Of a DNA stretch of 64,000 bases, positions 36,601 to 45,164 are shown in pieces. Origin of the DNA: Succinivibrio dextrinosolvens (GTDB taxonomy: Bacteria; Pseudomonadota; Gammaproteobacteria; Enterobacterales; Succinivibrionaceae); assembly GCF_011065405.1 (NCBI RefSeq), contig NZ_CP047056.1, forward strand, positions 2,812,747-2,876,746, in the 5' to 3' direction. The position numbers and the translations under genes are program-made. The notes below the pieces were generated by a model that did no database searches, was not told the DNA's origin, and saw only the letters and a list, made by a program, of their open reading frames with translations. How positions within the stretch are numbered: position 1 is the stretch's first letter; every line of letters begins with the position of its first letter.

Positions 36601-37313
36601 CCAGGGTTAAGATCCTTTAGCAGATCGCTGTAGAATTTAGCTTTTGTCTCATCTCCTACCACGCCTGACTTAAAAGTAAACTCATTTTGAGCCGCAGCAA
36701 AATAATCAGGATTTTTGCTTGAGTAAAACTCAGTTAATACCTTTTTTATTAAATCATCTTGTTTGTTAACGATAGAGTCAACACTCTTACCTTTCTTATC
36801 AAGTTCTGTAAAAGTACTTTTGATGGTTAGATCGTTAAAGACAAAACTCTCTGCAAAATTCTTCAAAGCCTGGACCTGACTCTGAGGAACAGCTCCGAAA
36901 TCTATTGCTTTAGATACAATATTTTCTGTAGCAGTTTTTGTCTTCTGATGTACACTCAGTAAATTATCTGCTATTTTAATAGCTTCATTTATTTTAGCAG
37001 GAGTCAGCGCTTTTCCTGCTTTGATGCTTCCATTCTGGAACTTTGTATTCATTACGTGACGCAGACTGTCGCTGACATCCCTGTACCTGTCACTGTTGAT
37101 AAGTACAGTCCAGAATGCAAGGGTTGCCTGATTATTTGATTCTTTATGAGTCAAACCAATGTTTCTGGCTATAAAACCTAATGGAGTGGTACTAAGTTTG
37201 CCGTCACTCTTTTTAATGCGAACTTCTGCATCAGCCTTGCTGTGTTCGGCAATATTCTTAAAATCCTGAAGAGTTAGATTAGTGCTGTTTAATCTTGCAT
37301 TTAAATCACTCAT
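33651..37313 (-). CDS. Large putative type III secreted effector, paralogue 1
   Basis: The 1,220-residue product has no signal peptide or membrane helix and is mostly helical and charged. I recognise no catalytic domain. It is a full-length paralogue of the protein at 38111: shared segments include LNSTNLTLQDFKNIAE at the start, GFIARNIG near residue 45, QQLWAIVHGG near 940, and a conserved C-terminal 150 residues with GIGWCCTQ (about 1123), EHTALNH (about 1152) and EKPGTAFFK. A CesT-type chaperone gene lies 83 bases upstream. That pairing, not homology to a known toxin, is why I call it an effector. I start it at MSDLNAR (37313), AGGA upstream. Confidence 0.65.
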   Translation of the reverse strand: MSDLNARLNSTNLTLQDFKNIAEHSKADAEVRIKKSDGKLSTTPLGFIARNIGLTHKESNNQATLAFWTVLINSDRYRDVSDSLRHVMNTKFQNGSIKAGKALTPAKINEAIKIADNLLSVHQKTKTATENIVSKAIDFGAVPQSQVQALKNFAESFVFNDLTIKSTFTELDKKGKSVDSIVNKQDDLIKKVLTEFYSSKNPDYFAAAQNEFTFKSGVVGDETKAKFYSDLLKDLNPGLKGDFGRGLVLKAINNSNFDADTSTYTQEPILKDVFVRAVHLHGSDGTLPFKGLLKLDTDQVNKLANAVKAVVSDKDKCVDGLNVMLAVLMQATEKFPELLDGNSNKVSDNVNRLLDRFCKNVSENKHVNSIILYKEVRQLKIDLFKESLDSNVEISQFCAEKGISKRAMEALLSDKEFRSELVTYMTTLEKEDIESGLTAKLKDYAEANMALLRKFENTQMKESLTGATYGAAKYVDLLLNELSKDNPDGVAVLDNVKSILNKARSEEVSSDADAAEVIRTAIQTMLSSLDPQVKDKVMSEKNQKLLLSMYTELNFVMQNDKSLTADDKKNINSIAELLFAVNTNLTAELPDDKIVDPFSVKTDLINSALKENALQPAQGNKSVPRNATEAEIFNLQQQIMNNPGLVEKREDALPVIKNTKCTDLNFIQHFMHINSPLDSILNVFKENQPDSTVGLLENLVTIGENIEEMGKALPDYKQEDIVKFLFDAVINTSTPEQLQKMKTALSNPLTKQFLEVLNTQQAKEKSANKEAFDPTFAESGKRQVAVDNILKNINLLAEMVSNKLGLEKPGPVFDPEVKRSPDEFSYQTNLPGKLSELFPLTYNDFDHTLMGNDDISLEQKAVVKDFVSNFKVPVDGKATLKNVGAFNPEKEFEYTFINNDGDEETGEWSVKEFLFLMGSHATEISKLLEDTGGKPTAQQLWAIVHGGNPPAELTLDNFAEKVTLAIHNEIRAFGNLIGKDFDPPTFVWLGREAGLAPDQLVKKFASGEKGEIVFKLSEQKGGRGFFAKKEIGGLRFAANNGANNHYGFSVDFYRAKNPEGVTSNEYCKLTVHTSDNKEIVITDRQYKDLKTPVEKANFEKDVPNKVREGLGGVTEEQLGGIGWCCTQCIGVQSLLRFCPNFYYIPSLPFEHTALNHSVKKLENGNVQVTVTEKPGTAFFKCKMVFEITPDGIINNTDGEIRIASMEQFKNYKKEHPEVKF

Positions 37314-37396
37314 AGCTACCATCCTCTAAATCAAAAAAAATCTTTCCTATAAAGTCATAATTGACCTCAGGTTTTAGAAGTCTCTTAAGTCAGTCT

Positions 37397-37894
37397 CTAT
37401 AGGTGCATGAAGTTATATGTGCCGACAAAAGTCTGAGACTGATTTTCTTCTACACCGTTTATAAGATTATGCAGACACTTTGATCGGTACTGCATAGCCT
37501 CATCGTTCATAGTATTGACTTTCTTTGTCCATCCATCAGCGACCGATAGGGCAAGGTTCAATGTGGAGATAAAATCAGCTGAATCAGTAGCCTCAGAAAA
37601 TGGGAACATAAAATTCATAGAAACCATGTTTGTAGCGCTTAAATAGCTTAATGCTCCGCCATTAGTCTGTGAAAACAGAAAATTCGCCTCAAGAAGACGT
37701 GGAAGCACTATGGAAACTGCTCCTGGAGACAGGTAGGTTAGTTCTACATAAATAATGCAGGTCCCAAGATCATCATCAAAGTGCATCAGTACGTTTCTTT
37801 CGTTGTAAATGAAGTTGACTGAACCTTTCTCACTTAATTCCAGCCCAAGTCCTGTTACTTCGTTGATTTTTCTGATTACTTCTTCTCTTTTCAT
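37397..37894 (-). CDS. CesT-family type III secretion chaperone, cassette 1
   Basis: The 165-residue acidic protein has the class I chaperone order: helix (EEVIRKINEVTG), strands (LGLELSEKGSVNFIYNERNVLMHFDDD), strand (CIIYVELTYL), helix (VSIVLPRLLEANFLFSQTNGG), strands, and a last helix (FISTLNLALSVADGWTKKV). Such chaperones hold the N-terminus of one effector partly unfolded for type III export. It is upstream of and co-directional with effector 1. It is clearly paralogous to the chaperone at 41803. AAGGA lies 8 bases before its ATG. Confidence 0.85.
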   Translation of the reverse strand: MKREEVIRKINEVTGLGLELSEKGSVNFIYNERNVLMHFDDDLGTCIIYVELTYLSPGAVSIVLPRLLEANFLFSQTNGGALSYLSATNMVSMNFMFPFSEATDSADFISTLNLALSVADGWTKKVNTMNDEAMQYRSKCLHNLINGVEENQSQTFVGTYNFMHL

Positions 37895-38036
37895 CAGCTT
37901 TTCCTTATGTATATATCATCAGGTGTAAAGATAAACCTATAACCAAGTATATGTGATTATTTTAAAATATGTAGTAACAAAAATGTATTTTTATGTATAA
38001 ATACAGAATATCAGATCAGGATCAACTTTTTTATTA

Positions 38037-38089
38037 CCTATATCCTTGTGGTTAATTCTGTAACCTTTCTGAATTAACCACAGGATAGG
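38037..38089. repeat. Long imperfect inverted repeat between the two effector cassettes
   Basis: Arms 38037-38058 and 38071-38089 (core TGTGGTTAATTC / GAATTAACCACA plus CCTAT..CC / GG.ATAGG) form a stem of about 19 pairs around a 12-base loop. It lies between the effector 2 stop and the chaperone 1 promoter. No T-run follows on the minus strand, so it is not a textbook terminator. Confidence 0.6.
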
Positions 38090-38110
38090 TCATCTGTTCT
38101 GCTGTCTATA

Positions 38111-41100
38111 CTAGACTGCAACCTCAGGATGATCCTTCTTGTAATTCTGGATCTTCTCCATGGAAGCAAAGGTGATCTTTCCTTCCGTAGTGTTAACTAC
38201 ACCGTTCTCATCTACCTCCATAACTACGTGGAACTTGAAAAAGGCTGTGCCAGGTTTTTCATTAACGATTACCTGTATCTTTCCGTTATCAAGTTTTTTG
38301 ATGGTATGATCAAGTGCAGTGTGTTCATAAGGTGCGGAAACATTAAAGTACAAGACAGGTGCCTGACGCAGAACAGACTGTATACCCTGAGTAATACAGA
38401 ATCCAACACCAGCAAGCTGTTTGTCAGAGATGTTGCCGAGTTTTTCTCTGATCTCACTTGCCATGTTCTTAATGTACTGGATTGAACCTTCTTTTGTACC
38501 GCTGGCCCAGCTCTCTTTCTGAGTGAAAACCTTCTCGTTATTTCCTGTCTGAAGAGTGATCTTACAGCCTTCATCAGAAGTTACGCCCTCTGGAGCTTCT
38601 GCACGATGGAAATCTAGTCCAAAGCCGTAGTTCTCAGAGCCGTTCTTATAATTCAATCCAACTATGCAGTCCTTGCAGAACATACCCGCACCGTTTTTCT
38701 GTTCAGACACATCAAAAACAATATCCTCTTTGTCGGCGGTGGATAATTTCTTTATATAATCGTTAATATTGACTCCAACCAGCTGCAGTGTGCCAAATAC
38801 TAAGAATGGTTCGAAACTCTTTTTGCCAAGAAGCTTTCCTAATGCATTGATTTCCTTGATAAACTGAACTGCGAGAGTATTCAGGAAATTATCAAAGCTT
38901 AGATTTGCAGGTGCCTGACCTCCATGGATAATTCCCCAAAGCTGCTGAGGAGTTGGTTTTCCTCCGTTCTGTTCTAGAAGCTCAGATATTTCTTCTGCCT
39001 TGGCCCCCATCAGATACATCATATCCTTAAGCATCCAGTTGCCGGCGACAGTTTCTCCATCCTCATTCGTGTAGGAGAATTCAAAGGCCTTATTTTCTCC
39101 ATAGGCGCCAGCATTTTTCAGTGGCTCCTTATCGGAAACAGGTACCTTGAGACTGTAGACAAATTCTTTTACAGCTTCTTTCTTTTCCTGGCTTAATGAG
39201 TTGTTGCCAAGCATTGCCTTGTCAAAATCTCTGTGGGTAAATCTGAATAGACCTCCGATGGTATCTGGAAGATTATCCTGGAAAGGAATCTCCTCTGGAT
39301 ATTTCTTGGCCTCGGGATCAAATATTGGCTGAGGATTCTGAATATTCAGTTTTGCAGCCAGTTTATCTCCTAGCTTATTGATATTTGATAGAAGCTCATC
39401 CACAATCCTGATATCATTTTCCTTTGTAAAGCTCTTAACATCCAAAGTTGCAGTATCAGTGTTTTTCTCCTTAATCTGTAGAGTATTGAGCATTTCCAGC
39501 AATGTCTTTGTGTACTGATCTCTTAATCCTGCATAAAGATTCTCCATATCCTTCTGGCTGCAGGTTGCAACTAACACTTCTAAAAAGAAATCAATAATAT
39601 CGTTTTTGCTGTAGTTTGAAAGTAAGGTTTCTGTTTCAGACAGTTGTCGTCCAAACTGCTTGAACTGCAGTAGGACCTCATTTAATCTCTGCTGAGAGTC
39701 ACTCTTGAATACCTGAAGCATTTCTTCAAAGGAATCGTTGACATCTACAAACTTTTTGATGAAATCAATATCTGCACATCTTGTCAGCTTAATAAGTTTG
39801 ACGGCTGTCTCTTTCTTTGTTTCATCTAGCTCTGGACTGTGTAAAACCGCCTGCTGTGCACTGTATATTTCAGCATCTGAAGCATTACGCTTTATCTTTT
39901 TATTTGTTTCAGGCTGCTGTTCAATTAAACTTTCCTTAAGCTCACTGTTATTGCCGCTTGGTTTGACGGATGCAGGATCGACAATCTTGCTTTCGTCAAG
40001 ATCAGCTGTAAGCAGATTTAATAAAGCCAGGAGCAGTTCATCAACTTCATCAATATTCTTCTTGTCATTTGGGGTAAGATCTGTACTGTTTTTCTTTATT
40101 TCAAGAAGATCCTTATATAAAGTCAGTACATAGGTCTGAGTTTTTGGAGATTTGATTTTATCTCTGTCATCAAATCCAAGTAATAAAAGCATAGCTTTGG
40201 TAATAGCAATCATAATTGCTGCGGCATCCTTGTCCTCAAGGATTCCATTCTTATTGAAGTAGTTCTTTGTTGCCTGTACATTTTCAAGAATAACAGTTCC
40301 GTCAGGCACATCCTTCAGAAGTTCCTGGTAAATCTTGTACATATATGTTGATACCGCACGTCCGTGAGCCATCCTCTCAGAATTTAACTCAAGCCCCTTT
40401 AGCTGACGAAGGAATCCGATATTATCATTAGCAATTTCAGCAAGTTTTGCCTTGATATGGGAGTAAAAATCTCCCTTGCTGGCACCATAGCTGTCAATTA
40501 CTGCAGCTCGAGTCTGAGGCTCCAGCAGCAGCGCCTCAAAGCTATAGATATCAAGCCCCATATTTCCGCAAAACTGAACCATTTCCATGTTGTTAAATCC
40601 GTTCATATCCTCAATGAACGCGTCAACAGCAAGTTCTTTTGTAAGCGCGAATAGAGTTGTAGAGGATATCACCTCTGTTTTATCAACAAATTTAGTGATT
40701 ACATCTACTACATGCGGGATTTTCTTAGTAAACTCCCATTTGACATTCTTGAATTCCGGGTTTGCCTCATAGAAATTGTTTACGGCAATAAGAATCTTGC
40801 TTAAAATATCTCGTGTTTGAGATGGTCTTCCCCCTTTTTTAATCAGGCATGCTTCTATTTTTGCCAGTTCTTCCTTAGGTAAAACCTTCAAAGCGGATAG
40901 AGTAGCAGGATCTGTAAGACATGCTGTTTTTTTAAACAGAGTACTGATTGAATCGTTATTCTTGGGATTTTCATTACCAGTGGCAATTTTCTTATTATTG
41001 ATATATGCAATAACCTTTTCTCTTGCTTCTTCTCCAGTAAGATCTGGGCATAATTTCTTTAGAAAATCATCAGCTTCTTTTGCCTTTGCCTTGTTATTTC

Positions 41101-41740
41101 CGAAATCTGCAGCATCAAGACCAAAGATATTGCTCTGTGTGAAATAATCAGGATCTTTGCTGCTGTAGAATTCAACCATAACCCTTTTTAGGAAAACAGC
41201 TTCGTTATCGATAAAGTCGGAAACGTTGTTGCCATTTTTGTCAACTTCAACGAAATCACTTTTTGCATAGATGTGTTTAAAGGCAGCATCCTGAGTAAAC
41301 TTTTTAAATGTTTCAATCTGATCATCTGATACCAGTTTGTTTTTTAGCGCATTCTGAACGGCTTTATCGGTTACAGCCTGTGCCTTATTGTTGGCATCGA
41401 GCATTTTATCTGCCATCTTGATTGCATCATTGATTTTAGATGGAGTCAGTGCACTTCCGTGTTTTACCAGTTTTGTAAAAGTCTTACGAATATTATTGCT
41501 TACGTCTGCATACTTTGGATCATTAATAAGTGTTGACCAGAATGCCAGAGTAACCCTGTTATTAGACTCTGAATGTGTAAAGCCTATGTTTCTTGCAATA
41601 AAACCCAAAGGTGTATTACTGAGTTTGCCGTCACTCTTTTTAATACGTATTTCTGCGTTGTTGCTGCTATTTTCAGCAATATTCTTAAAGTCCTGAAGGG
41701 TAAGATTAGTGCTGTTTAGTCTTGCATTGATATCACTCAT
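38111..41740 (-). CDS. Large putative type III secreted effector, paralogue 2
   Basis: This 1,209-residue protein matches effector 1 along its length. The first 60 residues and the last 150 are best conserved; the middle is more divergent. Its C-terminal block has GVGFCITQ (about 1113), EHTALDH (about 1141), EKPGTAFFK and a closing FASMEKIQNYKKDHPE. There is no signal peptide, no membrane helix and no recognised enzyme motif. It starts at MSDINAR (41740); the sequence around the start, GAGGATGGT.GC.ATGAGTGAT, is nearly identical to that of effector 1. Its chaperone gene ends 62 bases upstream. The two cassettes are a tandem duplication that has since diverged. Confidence 0.65.
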   Translation of the reverse strand: MSDINARLNSTNLTLQDFKNIAENSSNNAEIRIKKSDGKLSNTPLGFIARNIGFTHSESNNRVTLAFWSTLINDPKYADVSNNIRKTFTKLVKHGSALTPSKINDAIKMADKMLDANNKAQAVTDKAVQNALKNKLVSDDQIETFKKFTQDAAFKHIYAKSDFVEVDKNGNNVSDFIDNEAVFLKRVMVEFYSSKDPDYFTQSNIFGLDAADFGNNKAKAKEADDFLKKLCPDLTGEEAREKVIAYINNKKIATGNENPKNNDSISTLFKKTACLTDPATLSALKVLPKEELAKIEACLIKKGGRPSQTRDILSKILIAVNNFYEANPEFKNVKWEFTKKIPHVVDVITKFVDKTEVISSTTLFALTKELAVDAFIEDMNGFNNMEMVQFCGNMGLDIYSFEALLLEPQTRAAVIDSYGASKGDFYSHIKAKLAEIANDNIGFLRQLKGLELNSERMAHGRAVSTYMYKIYQELLKDVPDGTVILENVQATKNYFNKNGILEDKDAAAIMIAITKAMLLLLGFDDRDKIKSPKTQTYVLTLYKDLLEIKKNSTDLTPNDKKNIDEVDELLLALLNLLTADLDESKIVDPASVKPSGNNSELKESLIEQQPETNKKIKRNASDAEIYSAQQAVLHSPELDETKKETAVKLIKLTRCADIDFIKKFVDVNDSFEEMLQVFKSDSQQRLNEVLLQFKQFGRQLSETETLLSNYSKNDIIDFFLEVLVATCSQKDMENLYAGLRDQYTKTLLEMLNTLQIKEKNTDTATLDVKSFTKENDIRIVDELLSNINKLGDKLAAKLNIQNPQPIFDPEAKKYPEEIPFQDNLPDTIGGLFRFTHRDFDKAMLGNNSLSQEKKEAVKEFVYSLKVPVSDKEPLKNAGAYGENKAFEFSYTNEDGETVAGNWMLKDMMYLMGAKAEEISELLEQNGGKPTPQQLWGIIHGGQAPANLSFDNFLNTLAVQFIKEINALGKLLGKKSFEPFLVFGTLQLVGVNINDYIKKLSTADKEDIVFDVSEQKNGAGMFCKDCIVGLNYKNGSENYGFGLDFHRAEAPEGVTSDEGCKITLQTGNNEKVFTQKESWASGTKEGSIQYIKNMASEIREKLGNISDKQLAGVGFCITQGIQSVLRQAPVLYFNVSAPYEHTALDHTIKKLDNGKIQVIVNEKPGTAFFKFHVVMEVDENGVVNTTEGKITFASMEKIQNYKKDHPEVAV

Positions 41741-41802
41741 GGCAACCATCCTCAAACAATACCGGGCTTCTTTTTTTAGACTGGATAAAATCTTCTGATT
41801 AT

Positions 41803-42303
41803 TTAGACATTCATAAAGTTATATGCAGAAAACTGCTGCTGACTGGCAGTGTCACCTGTACTGATTCCATTAGTCTGGTTCGTTCCCTTTTTTCGGTACG
41901 ACATAATCTCATCATTCATATTTTTAACTTTCTGAGTCCATTCATCAGCTGTTGACAGATCGCGGTTAAGAATATCGATAAATCCATCACTGTCGGTCTG
42001 TTCACTGCATGGGACCATAAAATTCAGAGATACCATTCGAGTGTCTTTCTGGAAGCTTAAAGCACCACCGTTTGTCTGTAAAAACAGGAAATTAGCTTCC
42101 AGTAGACGAGGAATAACAGCTGAAACAGCTGCAGGGGAGAGTGTTGTAAGTTCTACATAGATAATGCATATTCCAAGATCTTCCTCGAAATGCAGTAGAA
42201 CGTTTCTTTCATCATAAACAAAGTTTACAGAACCATCATTGCTTAAATTTAGTTCTAAACCGGTTAATTCATTGATCTTGTCGATAATCTCTTTGCTTTT
42301 CAT
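41803..42303 (-). CDS. CesT-family type III secretion chaperone, cassette 2
   Basis: From the ATG at 42303 the product has 166 residues with the same fold order as the chaperone at 37397, and long shared stretches (GSVNFVYDERNVLLHFEEDLG against GSVNFIYNERNVLMHFDDDLG, differing at a few positions; PRLLEANFLF.QTNGGALS; VSLNFMVPCSE). A longer frame to 42393 adds 30 residues without a ribosome site and is unlikely. It directly precedes effector 2, its probable client. Confidence 0.85.
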   Translation of the reverse strand: MKSKEIIDKINELTGLELNLSNDGSVNFVYDERNVLLHFEEDLGICIIYVELTTLSPAAVSAVIPRLLEANFLFLQTNGGALSFQKDTRMVSLNFMVPCSEQTDSDGFIDILNRDLSTADEWTQKVKNMNDEIMSYRKKGTNQTNGISTGDTASQQQFSAYNFMNV

Positions 42304-42638
42304 AGTGAGCTTATGCCTTACCTTTTTTAGGAAAAAAATACCAAATCTACAAAATTTAAGTATAGATAAGATTTTAAAAAATTGTAGTTGCAAAAATAAA
42401 ATAACTACAATTATTTTAAAAAGTTAGATCCTGTTCAAATAATAGCTCTGATCTCTTCAGAACTATTTGCTTTTGCTCACAGTAAAGTTCAGCTGTTGAA
42501 CATTTTTTTTGAAGATAAAAGCGATATAACAAATTCTAGAGTTTTATCGTTATAGCAAGTACAGGGAATAAAGAAGGCCATAGCATTGAAACTATGGCCT
42601 TAAGAAAGGAAAAGAGTTTTCGGCATTAAACTTTATCA
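42304..42638. other. Leader region of cassette 2, with hairpins
   Basis: No gene seen. It holds an inverted repeat AATTGTAGTT (42380-42389) / AACTACAATT (42403-42412), followed by a T-run on the minus strand about 80 bases before the chaperone start. This has the form of a terminator inside the leader, so attenuation or an operator are both possible. A second hairpin (42574-42601) lies further upstream. Confidence 0.5.
42567..42601 (-). terminator. Second hairpin downstream of the chemoreceptor
   Basis: AAGGCCATAG / CTATGGCCTT form a perfect 10-bp stem; the minus-strand tail CTTTATT is modestly T-rich. It may back up the terminator at 42639. Confidence 0.5.
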
Positions 42639-42666
42639 CAAAAAAAGAGGAGCCATTTGGCTCCTC
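42639..42666 (-). terminator. Terminator of the chemoreceptor gene at 42694
   Basis: GAGGAGCC / GGCTCCTC stem with a 4-base loop, followed by a run of T on the minus strand. Confidence 0.85.
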
Positions 42667-42693
42667 AACTTCAGTATTAGTAATAGTTCAATT

Positions 42694-44334
42694 CTAATCA
42701 AACTCAAAAATTGACAGCTTGTTAAGTAACTGCTGAGATTGAGTCTTGATTTCCTGAACCTGCTGTGAAGTAGTCTGGGAAATATTTGCGCTTTCCTGAG
42801 TCAGGTTACTTACCCCCTGCATGTTAGTAGAAATTTCAGATGTTGCGGTTGTCTGCTCGGTAGCAGCGGTAGCAATCTGTCCAATCTGACTGTTAACATT
42901 CTCAACACGGTTGATAATATCATTAAGAATATCGGTAACACCTGCAGCCTTATCAGCAAGAGAGTTCATATCACCAAGAGTCTGAATCATTGACTCATTT
43001 GCACTGTTTGCATCAGTCTGAATTTGAGAAACCATCTTGGTGATTTCCTGAGTTGAAGATGAGGAGCGAGATGCTAGAGCTCGAACTTCATCTGCAACCA
43101 CAGCAAATCCCTTACCAGCTTCACCTGCTCGAGCAGCCTCAATAGCAGCATTAAGTGCTAGTAGGTTGGTTTGTGAGGCAATGTCCTCAATAGTTTGGAC
43201 AATAGAACCAATCTTATTACTCTGATCAACCAGTTCTCTAATCAGATCTGCATCGCGACGGGTCTTGTCAGCCTGATTTCTAATCTGAGTAATAACAACC
43301 TCAATTTCATCCACTCCCTGTTTTGTGATTTCCTGTGTCTGGTTAGAATGCTGTGCCGCACTCTCACAGTTCTTAGCTATATCGCCAGTTGTTGAAACCA
43401 TCTCATCGGATGCGGCTGAAACTGTCATTGAACGACTTTCTGCTTCTGAAATGGCATCAGCTATCTGCATAACCTGACTGTTAATGGTTTCTAGTTGACC
43501 TCCAAGTTCACGGTATGAATTAACAACATCGGAAATGGATCCGCCCAGTTTACGACGCATTTCAATAGAACTGTCAAAAACAGCTCCAAACTCATCCTTG
43601 GAATGATTGGTAATTTTGAAGTTGAATTTGCCTTGAGCCATTTTATGCATTGCGTCAATCAGAACAGAGAAGTTGTTCTTAATGTATGAAGTCAGATTGG
43701 TAGTAATAACTAAACCAATCAGAATTGCAACAATCGCTATTGCAATAGAGACATACATTGGTGTCTTGCTTGAATTCTTCTGAACAATCTGAGTAGATAA
43801 AGCAACCTGTTCGTCAATAAGATGTTCGAAAATAACTTTGCAGTTTCTGAACTTAGGGTTAACATCTTTCAGATACAGATCAAGAGCCTCGGACTTTTTT
43901 CCTTGGTTAATTAAATCTACAATTGTTGACTTAAAGTATTTTGAAAATTCAGCAACATCAACTTTAGCTTTTAAGATGTTATTTTTATAATTGTCTGAGG
44001 AAGGAAGAACACCAATTATTTTCTCGTTCATCGTGCCTGTGACTTTTGCAATTTCCTCAATCATGTCAGAAGAAACTCTCATGAATTCTTCATTTGAAAT
44101 TCCGTTATTGTCATCGGTTAAGAATTCAATGGTGTAAACATCGAATTTTTCCAATGCTTTTTGAGTATTCATAACACGATTATATGATTTCCCAAGAATC
44201 ATACTAACGTTATATGAAGCATCAATGTTTGAATTTGTGTTTAACACTGAGAATGCGGAAGTAATCAGAATAAGTATATTTAATACTGTAAATCCGATAA
44301 TAAGCTTTGCTCTTAAACTTAGTTTCGATAACAT
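42694..44334 (-). CDS. Methyl-accepting chemotaxis protein
   Basis: The 546-residue receptor has TM1 (about 10-30), a periplasmic four-helix bundle (about 35-190), TM2 (about 192-212, [19 protein letters not shown]), a HAMP-like linker and the cytoplasmic signalling domain. The conserved hairpin tip reads [20 protein letters not shown], then [16 protein letters not shown]. It controls CheA kinase activity in response to a periplasmic ligand that cannot be predicted. GAGG precedes its ATG. No che genes are in the window. Confidence 0.93.
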   Translation of the reverse strand: MLSKLSLRAKLIIGFTVLNILILITSAFSVLNTNSNIDASYNVSMILGKSYNRVMNTQKALEKFDVYTIEFLTDDNNGISNEEFMRVSSDMIEEIAKVTGTMNEKIIGVLPSSDNYKNNILKAKVDVAEFSKYFKSTIVDLINQGKKSEALDLYLKDVNPKFRNCKVIFEHLIDEQVALSTQIVQKNSSKTPMYVSIAIAIVAILIGLVITTNLTSYIKNNFSVLIDAMHKMAQGKFNFKITNHSKDEFGAVFDSSIEMRRKLGGSISDVVNSYRELGGQLETINSQVMQIADAISEAESRSMTVSAASDEMVSTTGDIAKNCESAAQHSNQTQEITKQGVDEIEVVITQIRNQADKTRRDADLIRELVDQSNKIGSIVQTIEDIASQTNLLALNAAIEAARAGEAGKGFAVVADEVRALASRSSSSTQEITKMVSQIQTDANSANESMIQTLGDMNSLADKAAGVTDILNDIINRVENVNSQIGQIATAATEQTTATSEISTNMQGVSNLTQESANISQTTSQQVQEIKTQSQQLLNKLSIFEFD

Positions 44335-44638
44335 CTTAACCTCTACGTACTAGAATACTGAATAAAATATAAAGAATATAATTGATTATTTTTATGGTAT
44401 TGATACTTAATGTATACGACATATTTTTTTTGATAATTAAATAATAAGAATTGTTTTGATAAATTGCTCACATTTAAGATGAGATGGATTACTTAAAAAA
44501 GATATGTATCACAAATTGATTTTTGCTTCGATTATTAGTGTTACAAGAAAAATTGTCCGATATTTTTTTTGCCTGTGAGGATGAAAATATTCTAAAATTC
44601 AAAACTGTCATTAACATACATTTATCTGAATTGAAATT
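44335..44638. other. Divergent promoter region between the chemoreceptor and fxsA
   Basis: About 300 AT-rich bases with no ORF. It must hold both divergent promoters; I could not assign -35/-10 elements with confidence. Confidence 0.5.
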
Positions 44639-45142
44639 ATGCAGAAATTATTTTTAACCCTTGTTATTCTATTTGTCCTTGAAATTCTTCTTCTGATCCA
44701 GATTGGTGGTTATATTGGTGGGCTTAATGTAATCTTTATTATGTTCGCCATGATGGTTATCGGTGCTGTTATTATCAAACGCTGCTTTAAGCGGGTTATG
44801 GAACAGTTGCAGCATGGCGTTGTCGATATCAAGATTATTTTTCTCCCTTTATCTGGTTTCCTTTTTCTGTTTCCTGGTTTTATTTCAGATATTCTGGCCC
44901 TATTACTGTTACTTCCTTTTGTTCAGAGCAAGTGTTCCAAGGTTTATTCATCTAAAAGTGGAAGTGGTACCAGCTTTGCTTTTAAGTCGTCAAATTCTGA
45001 TGCCTTTACAGATGTTTTCTCAAAGGGAAGAACTATTGATGGTACTGCAACGGTTGTTCAGGATGATCATGAGGAGCTTAATCACAACTCAATTGATGGT
45101 TCTTCTTCTAAAGCAGATTCTTCTGAAAAAAATAGCAAATAA
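44639..45142 (+). CDS. fxsA: FxsA-family membrane protein
   Basis: FxsA is a small inner-membrane protein first known for suppressing F-plasmid exclusion of phage T7. The 167-residue product has the family's hydrophobic segments (LVILFVLEILLLIQIGGYIG, FIMFAMMVIGAVIIK) and the typical PLSGFLFLFPGFISDILALLLLLP. A Ser/Asp-rich hydrophilic tail of about 60 residues follows. It is 22 bases upstream of the DMT transporter gene. Confidence 0.88.
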   Translation: MQKLFLTLVILFVLEILLLIQIGGYIGGLNVIFIMFAMMVIGAVIIKRCFKRVMEQLQHGVVDIKIIFLPLSGFLFLFPGFISDILALLLLLPFVQSKCSKVYSSKSGSGTSFAFKSSNSDAFTDVFSKGRTIDGTATVVQDDHEELNHNSIDGSSSKADSSEKNSK

Positions 45143-45164
45143 CGTGGTGTATTGAGCAGATATT

